Below the pieces are notes generated by a model. It searched no databases. It was not told the DNA's origin and saw only the letters and a list, made by a program, of their open reading frames with translations. DNA of 64,000 nucleotides, taken from assembly GCA_949825045.1 (NCBI GenBank), contig OX463806.1, forward strand, positions 44,168,208 through 44,232,207, given 5' to 3'. Position numbers and translations under genes: made by a program. This DNA comes from Argyresthia goedartella (taxonomy: Eukaryota; Arthropoda; Insecta; Lepidoptera; Argyresthiidae). Positions 21,111 to 33,260 of this stretch are shown here, piece after piece (the stretch's first letter is position 1; each line of letters opens with the position of its first letter).

Positions 21111-22519
21111 CATTTATATTTAAACCATACATTTAAATTTTAGGATCAGTAATTTCTGAGATAAAAAGAGGGAATGGTCTATTTTGTCTTTTTACCTAAA
21201 TATTTTTTTAACTAAGAATTTGAAAATTATGTCTAAAATATATTAAAATCCTCGCATTTGACATGTCGACATTTTAAAACACGTTTTTAAGTTCCAGATT
21301 TCTCCCTTTAAATTGCCCCTCGTGTTCAAAATGCATTTGTTACACATTCGTGTTTGGGTCACATAAATACGTAAGTGGTCCAAATTTCAGCTTCATCGGT
21401 TCAGAATTCGGTTGTGTAATATTACTATTACACTCCTAGGACAGACACACGAGTGATCCTATTATGGTCCCGTTTTTCCTTTTTAAGGCAAGGAACCCTA
21501 AAAATATCCCCGCCCTGACCATAATCTAATGAAAACTCATCGCCATCAAGAGAGTTATTGCAACAACGTAATAAAACTCTACTTAGAGACACGATCAAGG
21601 GAAAACAAGAGGAAATAAGACGTCCCTTGAACAGTCTAATTTCCCACGACAACTTCGGCTATTCAAACTTCTAATTAAAACAAGGCGACCGTTTATTCAA
21701 CAATCTTGTTTCTACGTTTTTCAACAAGTGCAAATATCGCGATAAAACGCTAAATCCGATATCCAATGGTGCATTTCTACCTACCACGCGAGATACACAA
21801 AAGGGCCACGCAGCATTAGTGAGGGATGATTTGCAAGTCTCGCTTTATGTTTAGGGGTGGTGGTCGCTGGTGCAAGGATACATTTGTAGGATAACCCTTC
21901 TGGTTGTTTTAATATAATACGGCTAATGATGAAGATTAATTTAGGCTACGTGTTTTGGTGGCTCTCGCTCTCTGGTTTGTGTTCGATGAATTAATAATGG
22001 TTTTATTGTGAATATTTAATATTACTTAAATTTGAATTTATCAGTCTTTGTTAGTGTTCGGCTTTACGTGTTGGTGTTGTTTAACTCATTAATTAATAAC
22101 CAATTTATCATTAAGGCAACACTTTGGTGGCTACAAATATTGGATAAATCATTATTGAGTAACACACTATAATTTGTCACATTTTGTCTCCTAAACGCAC
22201 TGAACTGTTTAGTGTTTAACAACTGATAATGAATCTGACGTCAAATCAAAAGTAAGGCTTGGATTTCAATCGTTGAAATGTTTTGACTTCGTTGAAACTG
22301 TAGAGCGTACATTCACCATAGTCTCCGCGAGCATCCGCGGGCTCCCGTCGACATCTCACTTATTTACGAGGGCGGCATGTACGGATGTCGTCGGACTGAC
22401 GCGCTCAGGCCAATATTAAACACGCTAACACATGTACATCTGAATGATATCTCATTTTGTAACACTATTCCAAGGAGGTGGGATGAAGAGAGATATGACC
22501 ATCATAATCAATACCATTA
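21111..22519. other. Unassigned sequence
   Basis: No gene is recognised. Parts (21500-21850, 22250-22400) look single-copy. Confidence 0.4.
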
Positions 22520-22760
22520 CTACTTAACGACCTCTGTGGCGCCTACCATGATCCCGGGTTCGATCCCCGGCTAGGGATAAAAGAAAAAAAAGGGTCTTGG
22601 ATAAAAAAAAATTCAGTCATTGCCACAACGCTTTTATTTCAGTTTGTTTCTTGGATATTATATGTGTGTGATGTCGCTGTTCCTGGTTCCCATGACACAA
22701 GGTATCCTAGTATGGGGCCAGAAGCAATGTATGTGCCTTTATATAAATAAATAAAAAAAC
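22520..22760 (+). mobile_element. tRNA-derived SINE, family S1
   Basis: The head contains CTCTGTGGCGC and the B box GGTTCGATCCC, with an internal deletion of the tRNA-like part compared with the 35235 copy. The body has GGTCTTGGAT, TGTGTGATGTCGCTGTT and GGGGCCAGAAGCAATGTATG, and it ends in an (AAAT)n tail. Confidence 0.8.
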
Positions 22761-24689
22761 AAACTATCAGTATGATTTGCCCAATCGAAATGACAGTGTG
22801 GTTTTAAAGTGCGTGATGGAGTATGGCTCGATTTCACTTAATTTAGTTTAAACGCCTGTGCCGCTTGGTGGGTATATCAATGGGCTACGCGTACTAACCT
22901 TATGTGAATTGATGTAAGTACACGCTGGTACATAGAATACGAACAGCACTTCCCATTACACCCCGTTAGGATCAAGCATCCGAGAACATATTTGTCACGC
23001 TGGCTTTAAATCTCGATAACCCTCACCTTTATTCATCGGGAAACAAACCGGGGTATCACAGCTAAACCCCGGTTGACGTGCTAAGCTCCGTTTAACCCCA
23101 TTATCACCAGGATTACCCAGGGTATGCGGGCTACGATTTATGCAGCCCGTGATATGGACCGGACCTTCGATAATTAGTTGCAATAGTTAGTGGCCGAGGT
23201 GACAATTCACATTGAATGTACTTTTGTTTGACTTTCACCATTTGTCTCAGTAATTCTGGCCGGAACAATATGGATTGAGAAGTTAGTCAGAACTGCTTAT
23301 TTTACTAGAAACATTTTAGATATTACCTCACCTTTCGTAACTTTAAGTGCCTGTTTCAATAAGTCCTAATAACCACAATTAAATCACAATTTTTGTGCCT
23401 AAAATCATGATTTATCTGTTACTTATGGTTTCTCCGGACATTATGAGACTGGCCATAAAACTAGTAGAGGTCGGTACCTAAGAGCATCTACGTAGATAGG
23501 TACCTTAAGAGCGTGTACACTAAAATACGGAACTCTAGAAAGGAATTAGCTAGGCCGGTTTGTCTAAATTAAGGCACATACAAATGTGATCTTAACTTCT
23601 AACTGAGCCTTTATTATAGAAACGCTTTACGATACTTTGCAAAAACAGTAGCAAAATCATATTAACAACTACCGAGACAAGTATGTACGTACAATGTAAT
23701 GATACACGTCGCATGTGCTCGTAGCAAAATTCCCGCTTCGCGACTACAAGCTACATCAACTACAACACGGCCACAATAACTGTGCACTTAGCCGCGTGAC
23801 GTCATTATGGCACTCTGAGGTAGCACGACCTCTGGCGAGGTGCACAGATATTGTATCCGAGTTGTACGCAGCATTAGGGACACCGCTGTCTGTAATCCCG
23901 GCTTCTGCGCTAAGCCGCCGGTTCGTTCGGATTATAACATTAATTTAAATGTTTGCGCCGCCAATTCGTTTGACTCACTCACACATGCGAACGCGTGTAC
24001 TCTTCACAGATGTTTCTGGTAATATGGGTGGTATTTTGTAAATGTGAATACAAAACTGTGGTTGTGCTGATTTGTGTGGGGAAAGCCCTGATGCTAGTAC
24101 TAGTGGCTCTTAGTCCTCATTGGTGGATAGCTGAACGTCTAAGTTATGAAGGCGCCTGGTTATAGGAGTATGAAAGTATCCGAACCAATAACTTTGCCAA
24201 TTGAATTTTGCGATCTAAAATCCAACCTATTGAGTTTTCACTAAAATTATATAGCCTATGACACTTTCGCAGTCTCCACACATTTAACGTCACCTCATGT
24301 GGTAGAATCCGTCAAGCTTACTTTTACTTTTTTTATTATTTTACTGTGTAATCGGTGTTTTCATACTTGAGTTAAATGTTAAACAAACATATTTCACGAC
24401 ATTCTGAAAGAATCATGCAATGTAGTAAGTTATAGACATTAGTTGGAACACTAACGCATTGATTGCCGCCCAAAAAATCCTTAAATCGTCCTATTAAATA
24501 ACATTTTTAGGCAAAAACGTATTTTGACAAAAATTTTGCATGCAGTATTTTGGAGCTTCAGCCATTGTTGTTCACTACTTAGCTCAAGTATACGAACACA
24601 GGCCGTAAATTCTCTTTGGATATCTATGTACGTAGATATTAGGTAACTTTACTAGCTTTATGGCCTGTCGCTATTGTCTAATTTGTATT
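22761..24689. other. Unassigned sequence
   Basis: No gene is accepted. A short stem ACCGGGGT ... ACCCCGGT lies around 23049-23075. The stretch 22960-23180 is GC-richer and shows no repeat partner in the window. Confidence 0.4.
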
Positions 24690-24800
24690 AGTTAAGAACA
24701 ACCAATTTTGAAAAGAGATCTAAAATCAATCTGTGGGAGTTTCTACGCCCTTTCCTCTCCCGCAGTGGTTACCAAAGTTAGGTATCTAGTAAAATAATCA
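24690..24800 (+). mobile_element. LINE family F1 3'-end fragment
   Basis: Contains AGAGATCTAAAATCAATCTG, GGGAGTTTCTACGCCC and CGCAGTGGT, matching the F1 3' UTR at 3945 and 36420. Confidence 0.7.
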
Positions 24801-25320
24801 GTTCTGACTAACTTACTATTTCATATACTACTTCAAAATAAAAAAAAAAATAGTGGTCACAGTCAAAATGTTTTTTTTTTTATATTTTCAAACTTCTAGC
24901 TCCGCCATTTTAAAATTCCGAAAAACTGAATCGAAACAAACATTCTATATAATTAATTAACAAACCCACTCACAAAATTTCATGAGAATCGGTTGAGAAA
25001 TGCGACAATTAGAGGAAAACAGCTGGAAATCCGGTCAGACGGACACACGAAAGCATTTTTGCCCAAGCTAATTCAAAACCACAGGACAGAGCACAACCGA
25101 CGCAGTTTTTGTAAAATTTACTGTTTCAGCATGATTGAGGCACAAACTCACAAACATCCAAACATCGCTACTTTCACGTTTATATAAAAATAGCCTTTAA
25201 CACCTTTTTCGGTCGATTTCAGTTACTAAATAAGGAGACGGTTGTTATTTACGCATCTCATAATGAGTTATTCTGTACTAAAACCCATCAAGCACCTCGA
25301 CCCGACCCGCACCGCAGCGG
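24801..25320. other. Unassigned sequence
   Basis: No gene is recognised. Poly(A) and poly(T) runs at 24838 and 24872 suggest old retroelement tails. Confidence 0.4.
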
Positions 25321-26030
25321 ATTAACTTGTCCACACACCTGCCAACACCTGAGATATATCGCCACCATTACTCAGACCAAGCTGCAGGCATTAGGCTTCT
25401 GCGGCAGCGGGGCGGTGAGGGAGGGGCGACATTAGATGCTACGCCTGAAGTCTTGCGCCAAAATGACGTCACGAAAATATATCCCTCCGCGAAACACTAC
25501 CGCAGGAACTAACAGGCAAGCAAACGAATAAAACTACTCGGCTTACAACTACTGGTGTAAACGAGGCTCATATTTCAAGGGGTTAAGGTATCATACTGAC
25601 CAATATTCTCTGTGAACCTTATTTGAACAGCAACTTTATTTCTCACATCTTCATACGATATGGGTCTGACCTATTAGTAAGGGGAAGTGAAAAATTAATT
25701 TCAACGAATCAAATCGCTTTCATAGTGAAAATTGTTCCGAGTGACTGCCCCAACAACCCCTCAACATTGCCTACAGAAAGGAGTAGCAGTTACACCCTGT
25801 ACAAGTTATTGCTCTATAATCCGATAAACAGCTATCGAGTCGAGAATAACGTTATTGCGACGCGCGCCTTTACGACCCGGGAGATGCAAACATAAAAACG
25901 CTGTATCGGGACTGCAAGCGACTAATAGGAGACGCGACAAATAAAAGGATACGTACGTAAATAGAAGCGTCAGATAAATTCCGTTGGGGCCGGAGTACGC
26001 GTAAATCCGTGCGATTTGTATCGCCCTGTG
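25321..26030. promoter_or_regulatory. Candidate conserved non-coding / regulatory block
   Basis: Richer in CpG than flanking DNA and without repeat partners in the window. It contains two CACCTG E-boxes 12 bases apart (25335-25351) and TGACGTCA-like ATGACGTCACG near 25463. The minus-strand frame across it owes its glycine run to the adjoining C tract and is not accepted as coding. The regulatory role is inference. Confidence 0.25.
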
Positions 26031-26040
26031 ACAGGGGGTG

Positions 26041-26090
26041 CCCCCCCCCTTGCCCCCCCCCCCTCCCCCCCCCCCCCGCCGCCGCCCCTC
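26041..26090. repeat. Poly(C) tract
   Basis: Several C runs separated by single T or G bases, preceded by a GGGGG at 26035. Tracts of this kind are prone to assembly length error. Confidence 0.9.
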
Positions 26091-26223
26091 TCGCGCCACC
26101 CGCGCCACCCTAGCGGGGCTAACAATTAATTTGACAGATAATATTTTTAGTCCAATTGACACATTGGTGTGCTCGTAGTCCCGGTTTTGTTGTGGGTGTA
26201 GATAGCAATGTTTGCAATCATTT

Positions 26224-26460
26224 TTAGGGTTTCGGACCCGACGAGTGCGTAACGGGACCCTATTACTAAGCCTCCGCTGTCCGGCGGTCTGTCTGTCCGT
26301 CGGCAGGCCGTATCTCATGAATTCTAATAGGTAGAGAGTTGAAATTTTCACAGAATGGGTAGGTAATTTTTTTGCCGCTACGGCAACATATGATGGACAA
26401 CACGAAAATTATTAAATTAAACGGTCCTATACAAGATACGACCCTTGTTAATGCTTAAAG
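26224..26460 (+). repeat. Family A repeat, copy 4
   Basis: 'tttagggtttcggacccgac', then CCTCCGCTGTCCGGCGGTCT, GTATCTCATGAATTC and 'tgaaattttcacag'. Degraded 3' part. Confidence 0.75.
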
Positions 26461-26939
26461 AAGACCCCCAGCAATATAACAAACCATATCATGATACAAA
26501 TATGATCATGAAATGATGAAATATGTATCACAGTGGCGCAATCGGTTTGACATCGATTTTGAATGTCGTTCGTTCTTTGTTAGAATCCGCATTCGGACAT
26601 ATTTTCTTCTTTTTGTTTTTGTTTTATTATTTTTAGTGGATAAGTTGTCTTGTACGAATGTAAAGAACACTTCGTATTCGAATCCAACCCGTAGTTGAGC
26701 GATTTGTTTTGTGATATACTTACTATCATATTCTGACATGTGAATTCTTGAAACTTGCAAAAATATGATAAGGCAGCTATGAAACAGCATGTTTCAGACA
26801 GTCAGACAGATGATTTAATCTGTCTTTAACTCAGTGATTTAACTCAATCCATTCTTTTTTAATAACGGTCCAACAAGTTACGTTATTTCCAATGTCATGT
26901 GTTTTTGACCGACCTCGAAAAAGGAGGATGTTTATACAT
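26461..26939. other. Unassigned AT-rich sequence, with a possible SINE head
   Basis: CAGTGGCGCAATCGGTTTGA at about 26531-26550 resembles the A box of S1-like SINEs and TTCGAATCC at about 26677 a B box, but they are too far apart to be sure. The open frames have no motifs. Confidence 0.3.
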
Positions 26940-27575
26940 TCGTCTGAAACATTAAGAGAAAAATTCAAAGAAATTAATATACTTACGGTTACCTGTCAAT
27001 ATATATACGAGAATATCATGCATGTAAGAAAAAACATAGCTTTATTTAAAATTGTAGGTGATAGCCATACAATTAACACTAGAAATAGAAATAGGTTAGC
27101 ACTACCATTATTTAGACTAAGTAAAGTAGGATCCTTCATGGGGCATTGTATTCTCTTCTATAATAAAATAGCACAGGAATCATTGATCCATCCTTAAAAG
27201 AGGTTCAAAAACTATGTTAAACATGAGCAGATAAGAAAGTCCTATTATAGTATTAAGGAATACTTAGATGACAAAGCTGTATGGTCCATACCATCTCAGC
27301 GCACAGAAATTCGACGAGGGGCGATGGATCAAGTCTATCACTCGCCGGCGAATTTCGTTAGACCGAAACCAGTATCTGTTGTAAAGTCACTTTTTTAAAA
27401 AGAAGGTATGGGGGAGTTTCTTGCCGTTTCTTCTTAACCCCGAGGCACACCTTCCGAAACGGTGTAGTCTTTTTTTATATAAAAAATTGACTTGTAGTCA
27501 TAAGTAAGTATAATTTTGACGTTGAATAAGATAATTTATTTATTTATATTCAATAAAAAAATCTGACTCTCTCTG
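26940..27575 (+). mobile_element. 5'-truncated LINE fragment, 3' end type F2
   Basis: The reading frame carries the LINE C-terminal motifs INILTVTCQYIYENIMHVRK, LPLFRLSKVGSF and LFYNKIA, with a stop before FKNYVKHEQIRKSYYSIKEY. The 3' UTR (GAAGGTATGGGGGAGTTTCT ... GTTGAATAAGATA) matches 42480-42745 closely. The tail is TCTGACTCTC-like after AATAAA. Confidence 0.85.
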
Positions 27576-28504
27576 ACTCTGGATCTATCTTTTTTGTTAT
27601 GCATGTTCATCGATTTCTCCAAGACGGATGAAACGATTTGGATTTCTTTTTGTTGTTTGAAAGAGTTTACCTTCCGATTAGTCCCATTTTCATCAAGTCA
27701 GGATCTGATGAAGGGGTCTTGGGGAAATTGAGGAAACTCAAGTATTTTAGGAAAGTGATTGAGTATTTTTCATAGTAAATCGTGCATTTACTTTCGGGTA
27801 ACATAATTTTGTTGTGAACATGATGAAGACCTCAAATGGCCACCGGAAATGCTGGTGTATTGCAGGTTGTGATATGGTAACTGTATTAAGGTTGGTCAGT
27901 AATGTATGCTCGTCATAATACGTAATGGTGAAATGGAAGTGATAGTGAGGAACCAGCAGAGGGGATTCTGATGATGGAATCATGGAGAAATAAAGAGAAC
28001 TCTTTGATTAATGAAGACACGTATGGGTATGTTTTGTAACAAAAAAATAAATATCGTTCATTCCGGTCGGAGCCATGTACAATAAAATAAGAGATTATGT
28101 AACAAATTGAATTGAATTACAAATTAGATAATTCGATCCACGGACTAGCTTCCACGTCACCTGTGATGGTCCACAGAGTTCCAGAGCTGCCTGCCAGGTG
28201 TTGCCGGATCTGGCATACGGCTCCTGCGTAGACGCTATCCGGTGCCTCATGAGACCGTGGACAAATGGGGTTCAGGTATAATAAAATGCACTGTTTGAAA
28301 GAATCTGGAAATTTTAATGTTGATAGTTAGCACTGCCCATGAGGACCGTGTAGAGCGGTGGGATTCAAGTTTTTTGCTACGCACGTGAGAAACTATTACT
28401 ACGGCCCGAAATATATCAATCGAGTCAATTTTGACATTTCATAGATAGTAGCACTAATCTCGGGTATACTTTGACATTCTAAAGATATTGGGTAAGTAAC
28501 TTCA
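27576..28504. other. Unassigned sequence
   Basis: Nothing is recognised apart from AT-rich DNA and a GC-richer patch at about 28150-28260. Confidence 0.4.
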
Positions 28505-28690
28505 TCGACAAACCTCAGTGGCGCTGCGAATGTGAGAGGTCCCGGGTTCGATCCCCGGCTGGGGGTACAGAGAAAAAAATCCCAGGTCTTGGATGTTTAT
28601 ATGAGTGTGACGTCGCTGTTTCTGGTTCCCACGATACGGGAAATCCTGGTGTGGGACCAGAAGCAATGTATGTGCCTGTATGTCAATGTT
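28505..28690 (+). mobile_element. tRNA-derived SINE, family S1
   Basis: CAGTGGCGCTGCGAATG head, B box GGTTCGATCCC, GGTCTTGGATG, GTGTGACGTCGCTGTTTCTG and GACCAGAAGCAATGTATGTG. Closely related to the copies at 22520 and 35235. Confidence 0.85.
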
Positions 28691-28874
28691 ATGTATGTTA
28701 ATTAGGGGGTAAGGAATCTGATATTCTCAATACCTTCCCCCTAGACGTATACCCACCAGCGCATCTGCCTTTAAGAAAATGTTTATATGTATGTTTATGT
28801 TAATCCAGTAATCCCTTTAACACTTTTGGACTTATGCTTACTTTCCTTATTTATTTTATTATTAAGTTTAGACC

Positions 28875-29110
28875 GTTATGATGCAATACCCATTTAATTA
28901 CACGTACCTCGGTTTTCGCTGCGGCGTGTTCGTTTCATCCCTCGGGTGCTACTTCAGGTCACGGCTCACGTTTTATGCAAATGATATTGAATTAGAAGCG
29001 CTTAATAACAACTGCGACGCCCGAACCGCGCGCGGCTCAGTAAAGAGCTGCAATTATAGCAATCAAACTGAAATTTAGAGCACTAATTGCGACGAACATG
29101 CTTTATAGGA
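28875..29110. promoter_or_regulatory. Candidate conserved non-coding element
   Basis: Single-copy in the window and richer in CpG. It contains ATTTAATTACAC and ATGCAAATGATATTGAATTA, i.e. an octamer/POU-type core beside homeodomain-type TAAT cores. It does not read through in any frame as a recognisable protein. Proposed from motif content only. Confidence 0.25.
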
Positions 29111-29306
29111 ACGCGGTAATCCGGACAAGTGTTTTTTGAACGCAAGGGTTCGGTTAGCGTATGTCTGATTAGACTAATTACATGTGTGGTTACTTGTACA
29201 ATACGACAGTTATAAGGAAATTGAGAAAAAGACTCGCTGAGGCAAAGAGCTTAAGCATCTTCTCACAGATGTGTTTGCCTTTTCACATCATACATACAAC
29301 ACTACT

Positions 29307-29344
29307 AAATATTTCTTGCTCATTGTTATGAGCAAGAAATATTT
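29307..29344. repeat. Perfect 17-bp fold-back with a 4-base loop
   Basis: Bases 29307-29323 (AAATATTTCTTGCTCAT) are exactly reverse-complemented at 29328-29344, loop TGTT. Confidence 0.9.
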
Positions 29345-29399
29345 ATTCAAATATTATCTGATTCCAACAACAACTATGCTCCTGCCACCAAATAAAAAG

Positions 29400-31075
29400 T
29401 TAAGAAACAATTTATTTTTACTTTAGATATTTACAAAAATTAGCAAACGTTATTTTTTGCCTCTCCTCTACGTTGGACCACTGTGGGAGAAGCAGGGCGA
29501 AGAAACTTCCACAGATTGATTTTCTTGATCGAGATCTCTTTTAAAAATTGTTTGTTCTTAACTAATATAAATATTACAATATTAATTATTATTATTAATA
29601 AGCAGGAATAAATCATTTCATTTTTAACAGCAAGTTGTGTTAGTTAGATTAACCCCATACAGTCCCGTCATTTAAGTAATCTTGAACATTGTATTATCCC
29701 TTTTTTATCAAAGTCGCTTTTAAATGGTTTTTAAATTGCTCAAATGGCAATTTTAAAATCTCCAGATGTATCTTGTTGTAGTAGCGAATGCACTGATCCT
29801 TGAAAGCTAACCTTCTAAAACGGAGTGCAACTAATCTGCGATTATTTCTTAGGTAGAACATTACAGCTATCGCTAAGTTTGGAAAATGTTGTAATGTTCT
29901 TGCGTACATACATTATATTTTCAAAAATAAATTGACTAGCTACAGTTGTACTACAGGAATCTGTTCGTGTTAAACTATAAATTGCTCGAATAGCTCTTTT
30001 CTGTAAAATAAAAATAGTTTGAAATCCGTTACTTTCCCCCACAACAAGATACCATAGGACATGACTCTATGAAAGTAACTAAAATATACTAGCCAAGATG
30101 TAGCCACATCCGTGTTTTGTCTGATGTTCCTAACAGCGTAAGCCGCAGTACTCAATTTATCAGCTAATTCATATATGTCGATTCCCCACTGCAATTTGCT
30201 ATCAATGGTTATTCCAAGAAACATCATATCATTTACTCATTCTAACATGTTCCTGTCTAACACTCAACTGGTTTCAACTTGCCTGACATTTGGAAGTGAG
30301 AATTTGATACACATGGTTTTACCAACGTTTAACAATAAATTATTATCTGTAAACCAATTCAAGGTTAAAGACAATACTCCATTAACATCATCAAAATCTT
30401 CTTTTCGTGTTTAAATTTTGAGGACCATTGAAGTACCATCAGCAAACAACACTATAGCAGTCAATTTCACCATCATGAAAGGCAGATCGTTAATATATAC
30501 CAGGAATAGAAAGGGCCTAATATGGAAGCCTGTTTTGCCTAATTTGACGCCGTTGACTTCAGCCTTTTCAATCATATTGCTTAAGTATGATCTTAGTATA
30601 TAGAACGCTTTATTTCTAACTCCGTAATGATTTAATTTAATTAATAGCGTATTATGATCAACACAATCAAATGCCTTGGACATAAAGCAAAAACCTCCGA
30701 TAGCATCCTGTGCGGCTTCCCATGCAGAGTAAATATGAGATATTAGGGTAATATCTGCATCCGTAGTCGATTTACCCCTAGTGAAACCGTATTTTTTGGC
30801 GTGGAATTATTTTGTATGGTTGAAGTGTGAGAGCATTTCATTGAGAATAATCTTTTCAAATATTTTTCTTAGTGCTGAAAGAACAGATATTGGTCTGAAA
30901 TTTGAAGGATCACCCTTATCTCCTGACTTGAACAGAGGCATCAGTTTACTGTGTTTCATGAGGTCTGGGAAAGCTCCATCGTCAACATATTTATTGATTG
31001 ATATAAAAGGCGAGGTGCTATACGCTTTTTCCCAGATGGGTTGGCAAAAATGTTAAGGTGAAGCACCCCGCCAGC
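29400..31075 (-). mobile_element. 5'-truncated LINE family F1 (RT fragment + 3' UTR)
   Basis: On the minus strand from right to left: SNFRPISVLSAL-like and FEKII blocks near 30880-30950; KYGFTRGKSTT near 30780; MSKAFDCVDHNTLLIKLNHY near 30680; YINDLPF and LFADG (catalytic YADD altered to FADG) near 30430-30460; FLGITIDSKLQW near 30220; SYGILLWG near 30050; QKRAIRAIYSL; and a C-terminus FEQFKNHLKATLI ending near 29694. The 3' UTR continues to about 29400 with the F1 signature (CAGATTGATTTTCTTG, AGATCTCTTTT). Frameshifts break it, so it is inactive. Confidence 0.85.
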
Positions 31076-31195
31076 GGGACTAAGAAAGGGCACGTAACAT
31101 TTTTGGCATACTAACTGCCGAAAAATCATGATTTCTGCAACCGGTGATGAAACGGTATAACGGTATCGATCGATCGGGTATTATTTTGCAAAAAA

Positions 31196-31335
31196 ATGTG
31201 TGTTGTTATGAATTTCTAAAACGATATACTTTTCGAGAAATTTGACTTCAAAAGGCGATCAAAACAACTTTTTTACCCTTTGAACTCCGATTTCTTGCAA
31301 GGGATATCGTTTTAGAAATTCATAATTACACACAT
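31196..31335. repeat. 140-bp fold-back with 32-bp arms
   Basis: The arm at 31196-31227 (ATGTGTGTTGTTATGAATTT...) and the arm at 31304-31335 match in inverted form at 30 of 32 bases. The inner part pairs weakly too. It looks like a small MITE. Confidence 0.8.
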
Positions 31336-31599
31336 GAGTGTCAATAGTTTACTCTATGGATGGACATCGGTTTCATCTCTGGCAACAGATATCAAGATTT
31401 AAAAAAAAGCTGTATGCCAGTCTCCAAACAAAAATGCTAGAACCCATTTACCTTCAGTTCACTTTTAGAAGAATAGGAATTAAAAAGGCTTATAGTCGAT
31501 GTAAAGAGTACTAACATAGCAACGAAACTTATATTTTTATAACGATTAAATAAATAAGAAGAAATTCAAATGAGGTCGAAATTTATAAAAAAAAAAAAT

Positions 31600-32780
31600 T
31601 GTAAGGTACCGTCGTATGGTAAGGCCCACTTTTTTAGAAATTGAAATAAAAGCTTTATTTAACCACCCTCAAGGAAAAAAAGGTTTACAATGAAAGTTAT
31701 GATTATTTCAAAATCCAAATAAATGTACTTTTTATAGCTATAACGACGGTAAGTTACTTTTTTGAATGTTTTTAAAAACATATTTTTTGGGCTTTACTAA
31801 AAATGGTGTCGATAATAAGGCCCGTGCCGATTGTAGGTCGTTTGGCGTAAAATTATGCATTAAAGACTTCAAAGATTGAATAAATATGAACATTGTGATA
31901 TTCATGAACAGGAAGCATAAACTAAAATCATCAATAATTTGTTAGAAAAATACGCGTTTCCGTTGTGTGGGAAATCAGCCTAGATTTTGACTTTTTAGGT
32001 GTTTTGTGAATAAATATTAGTATCTTATTCAAAAATATTGTTATTCATGCTATAATTGAGTAATTATTGTCAAAGTTTTTTGATTTTTAATTTTCATACA
32101 TTTGGCCTTATTACACAGATATCGTTAAGAAAGCCCCTATGGTCGGTTACAAGGCCCTTTAAAATTCAGTACAACTCACAACCGAATGTATCCGAATTTC
32201 CAATCAGTAATTATAAGTGTATTTATAATCATCATCAAGCACTTTTGTAACACTCAGTAAAACATTGTTAGTAAAATTTAACGCTACAGAAACTAGCGGG
32301 CTTTATTAGACTGCAGTAGGGTTGGAAGGCCCAGCCGAGTCTTGAATGGCCCGAGCAACAATTTTATTGGGCTTTCCTAAACGAAATGGGCCTTCCAACA
32401 CAAATTGATCATTTTTGAAATAAATAGACGTGAAATCGCTCATGTCTATGTAAATATCAAAATAATAATGTTCAAATAATCACTCTAAACCAAAATCTAC
32501 TTACAAATCGCAGTATAAACAATTAAAAACATACGTTTTGTGGGCGCACAATTTAGCGTAATCAGTGGCCACGACCGACATCGTCGAACAATCGGGTGCC
32601 ATTGTCAAGATGGCGGCCCCACGCCGCCCGCTGTTGCGTTTGTCTGCGTTCCTATTGATCTATTCCATACGTACTTTGAAGCTCGCGCAAATCAACTGTA
32701 TAGAAGTCGGTTTTCTGCGCCTGGGCCTTGCTAACTGGTGGGCCTTATTAGACGACTGTACCTTATTTAACAGATTTAGT
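31600..32780. other. Region with recurrent GGGCCTTATTA / TAAGGCCC motifs
   Basis: About eleven variants of a GGCCTT / AAGGCC core occur between 31619 and 32750, on both strands, for example AATAAGGCCC near 31817, GGCCTTATTACAC near 32104, GGGCCTTCCAAC near 32389 and GGGCCTTATTAGACG near 32742. Spacing is irregular (20 to 330 bases). The function is unknown; it could be an old element with internal binding sites. No coding gene is accepted. Confidence 0.45.
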
Positions 32781-32939
32781 GACATTAGCAAAAGACTTTT
32801 TTATCGAGCAAAAATAATCCAAATTACCTTTTCATAAATACGTTCACGAATCCCTGCTGACTCTCATGATCAACAAGTTAGTGTAAACACAACTGCTTTA
32901 ATACTCATATGTTGCGTAACTTGAGATTTATAAAAGTCT

Positions 32940-33260
32940 GTTTTGGCCAATAATAAATAATAATAAATGTGGCCCTTTAATGTCCCCACCGAGTGGCACA
33001 GGCCTTTACCCGGATACAAGTAAGATTAAGCCATACTCCACCACGCTGGCTCAGTTCGGATTGGCGGAGGGGTTTTACGACCACTATGTAGCGATAGTAG
33101 CCGGGACCTACAGCTTAACGTGCCATCCGAAACACTGAACGTCCGATAATGTACTTAAGATAAATTAATTATCTCATTAGTACATGGTCAGGATTCGAAC
33201 ATGCATCGCCTATATGAGAAGCAAGCGTGAAATTAATTAGACCACGATGCTCTTAGCTTT
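32940..33260 (-). mobile_element. tRNA-derived SINE, family S2
   Basis: On the minus strand the head near 33255 leads to a B box (GTTCGAATCC, about 33194) and a body ending GTGCCACTCGGTGGGG, with a (TTA)n/(ATT)n tail at about 32945-32965. The 3' half recurs at 36300-36415. Key shared phrase: CATACTCCACCACGCTGGCT. Confidence 0.75.

Noticed and set aside
25806..26351. 181-codon minus-strand frame with a glycine run
   Set aside because: The glycine run is translated poly(C), and the left end is part of repeat family A.
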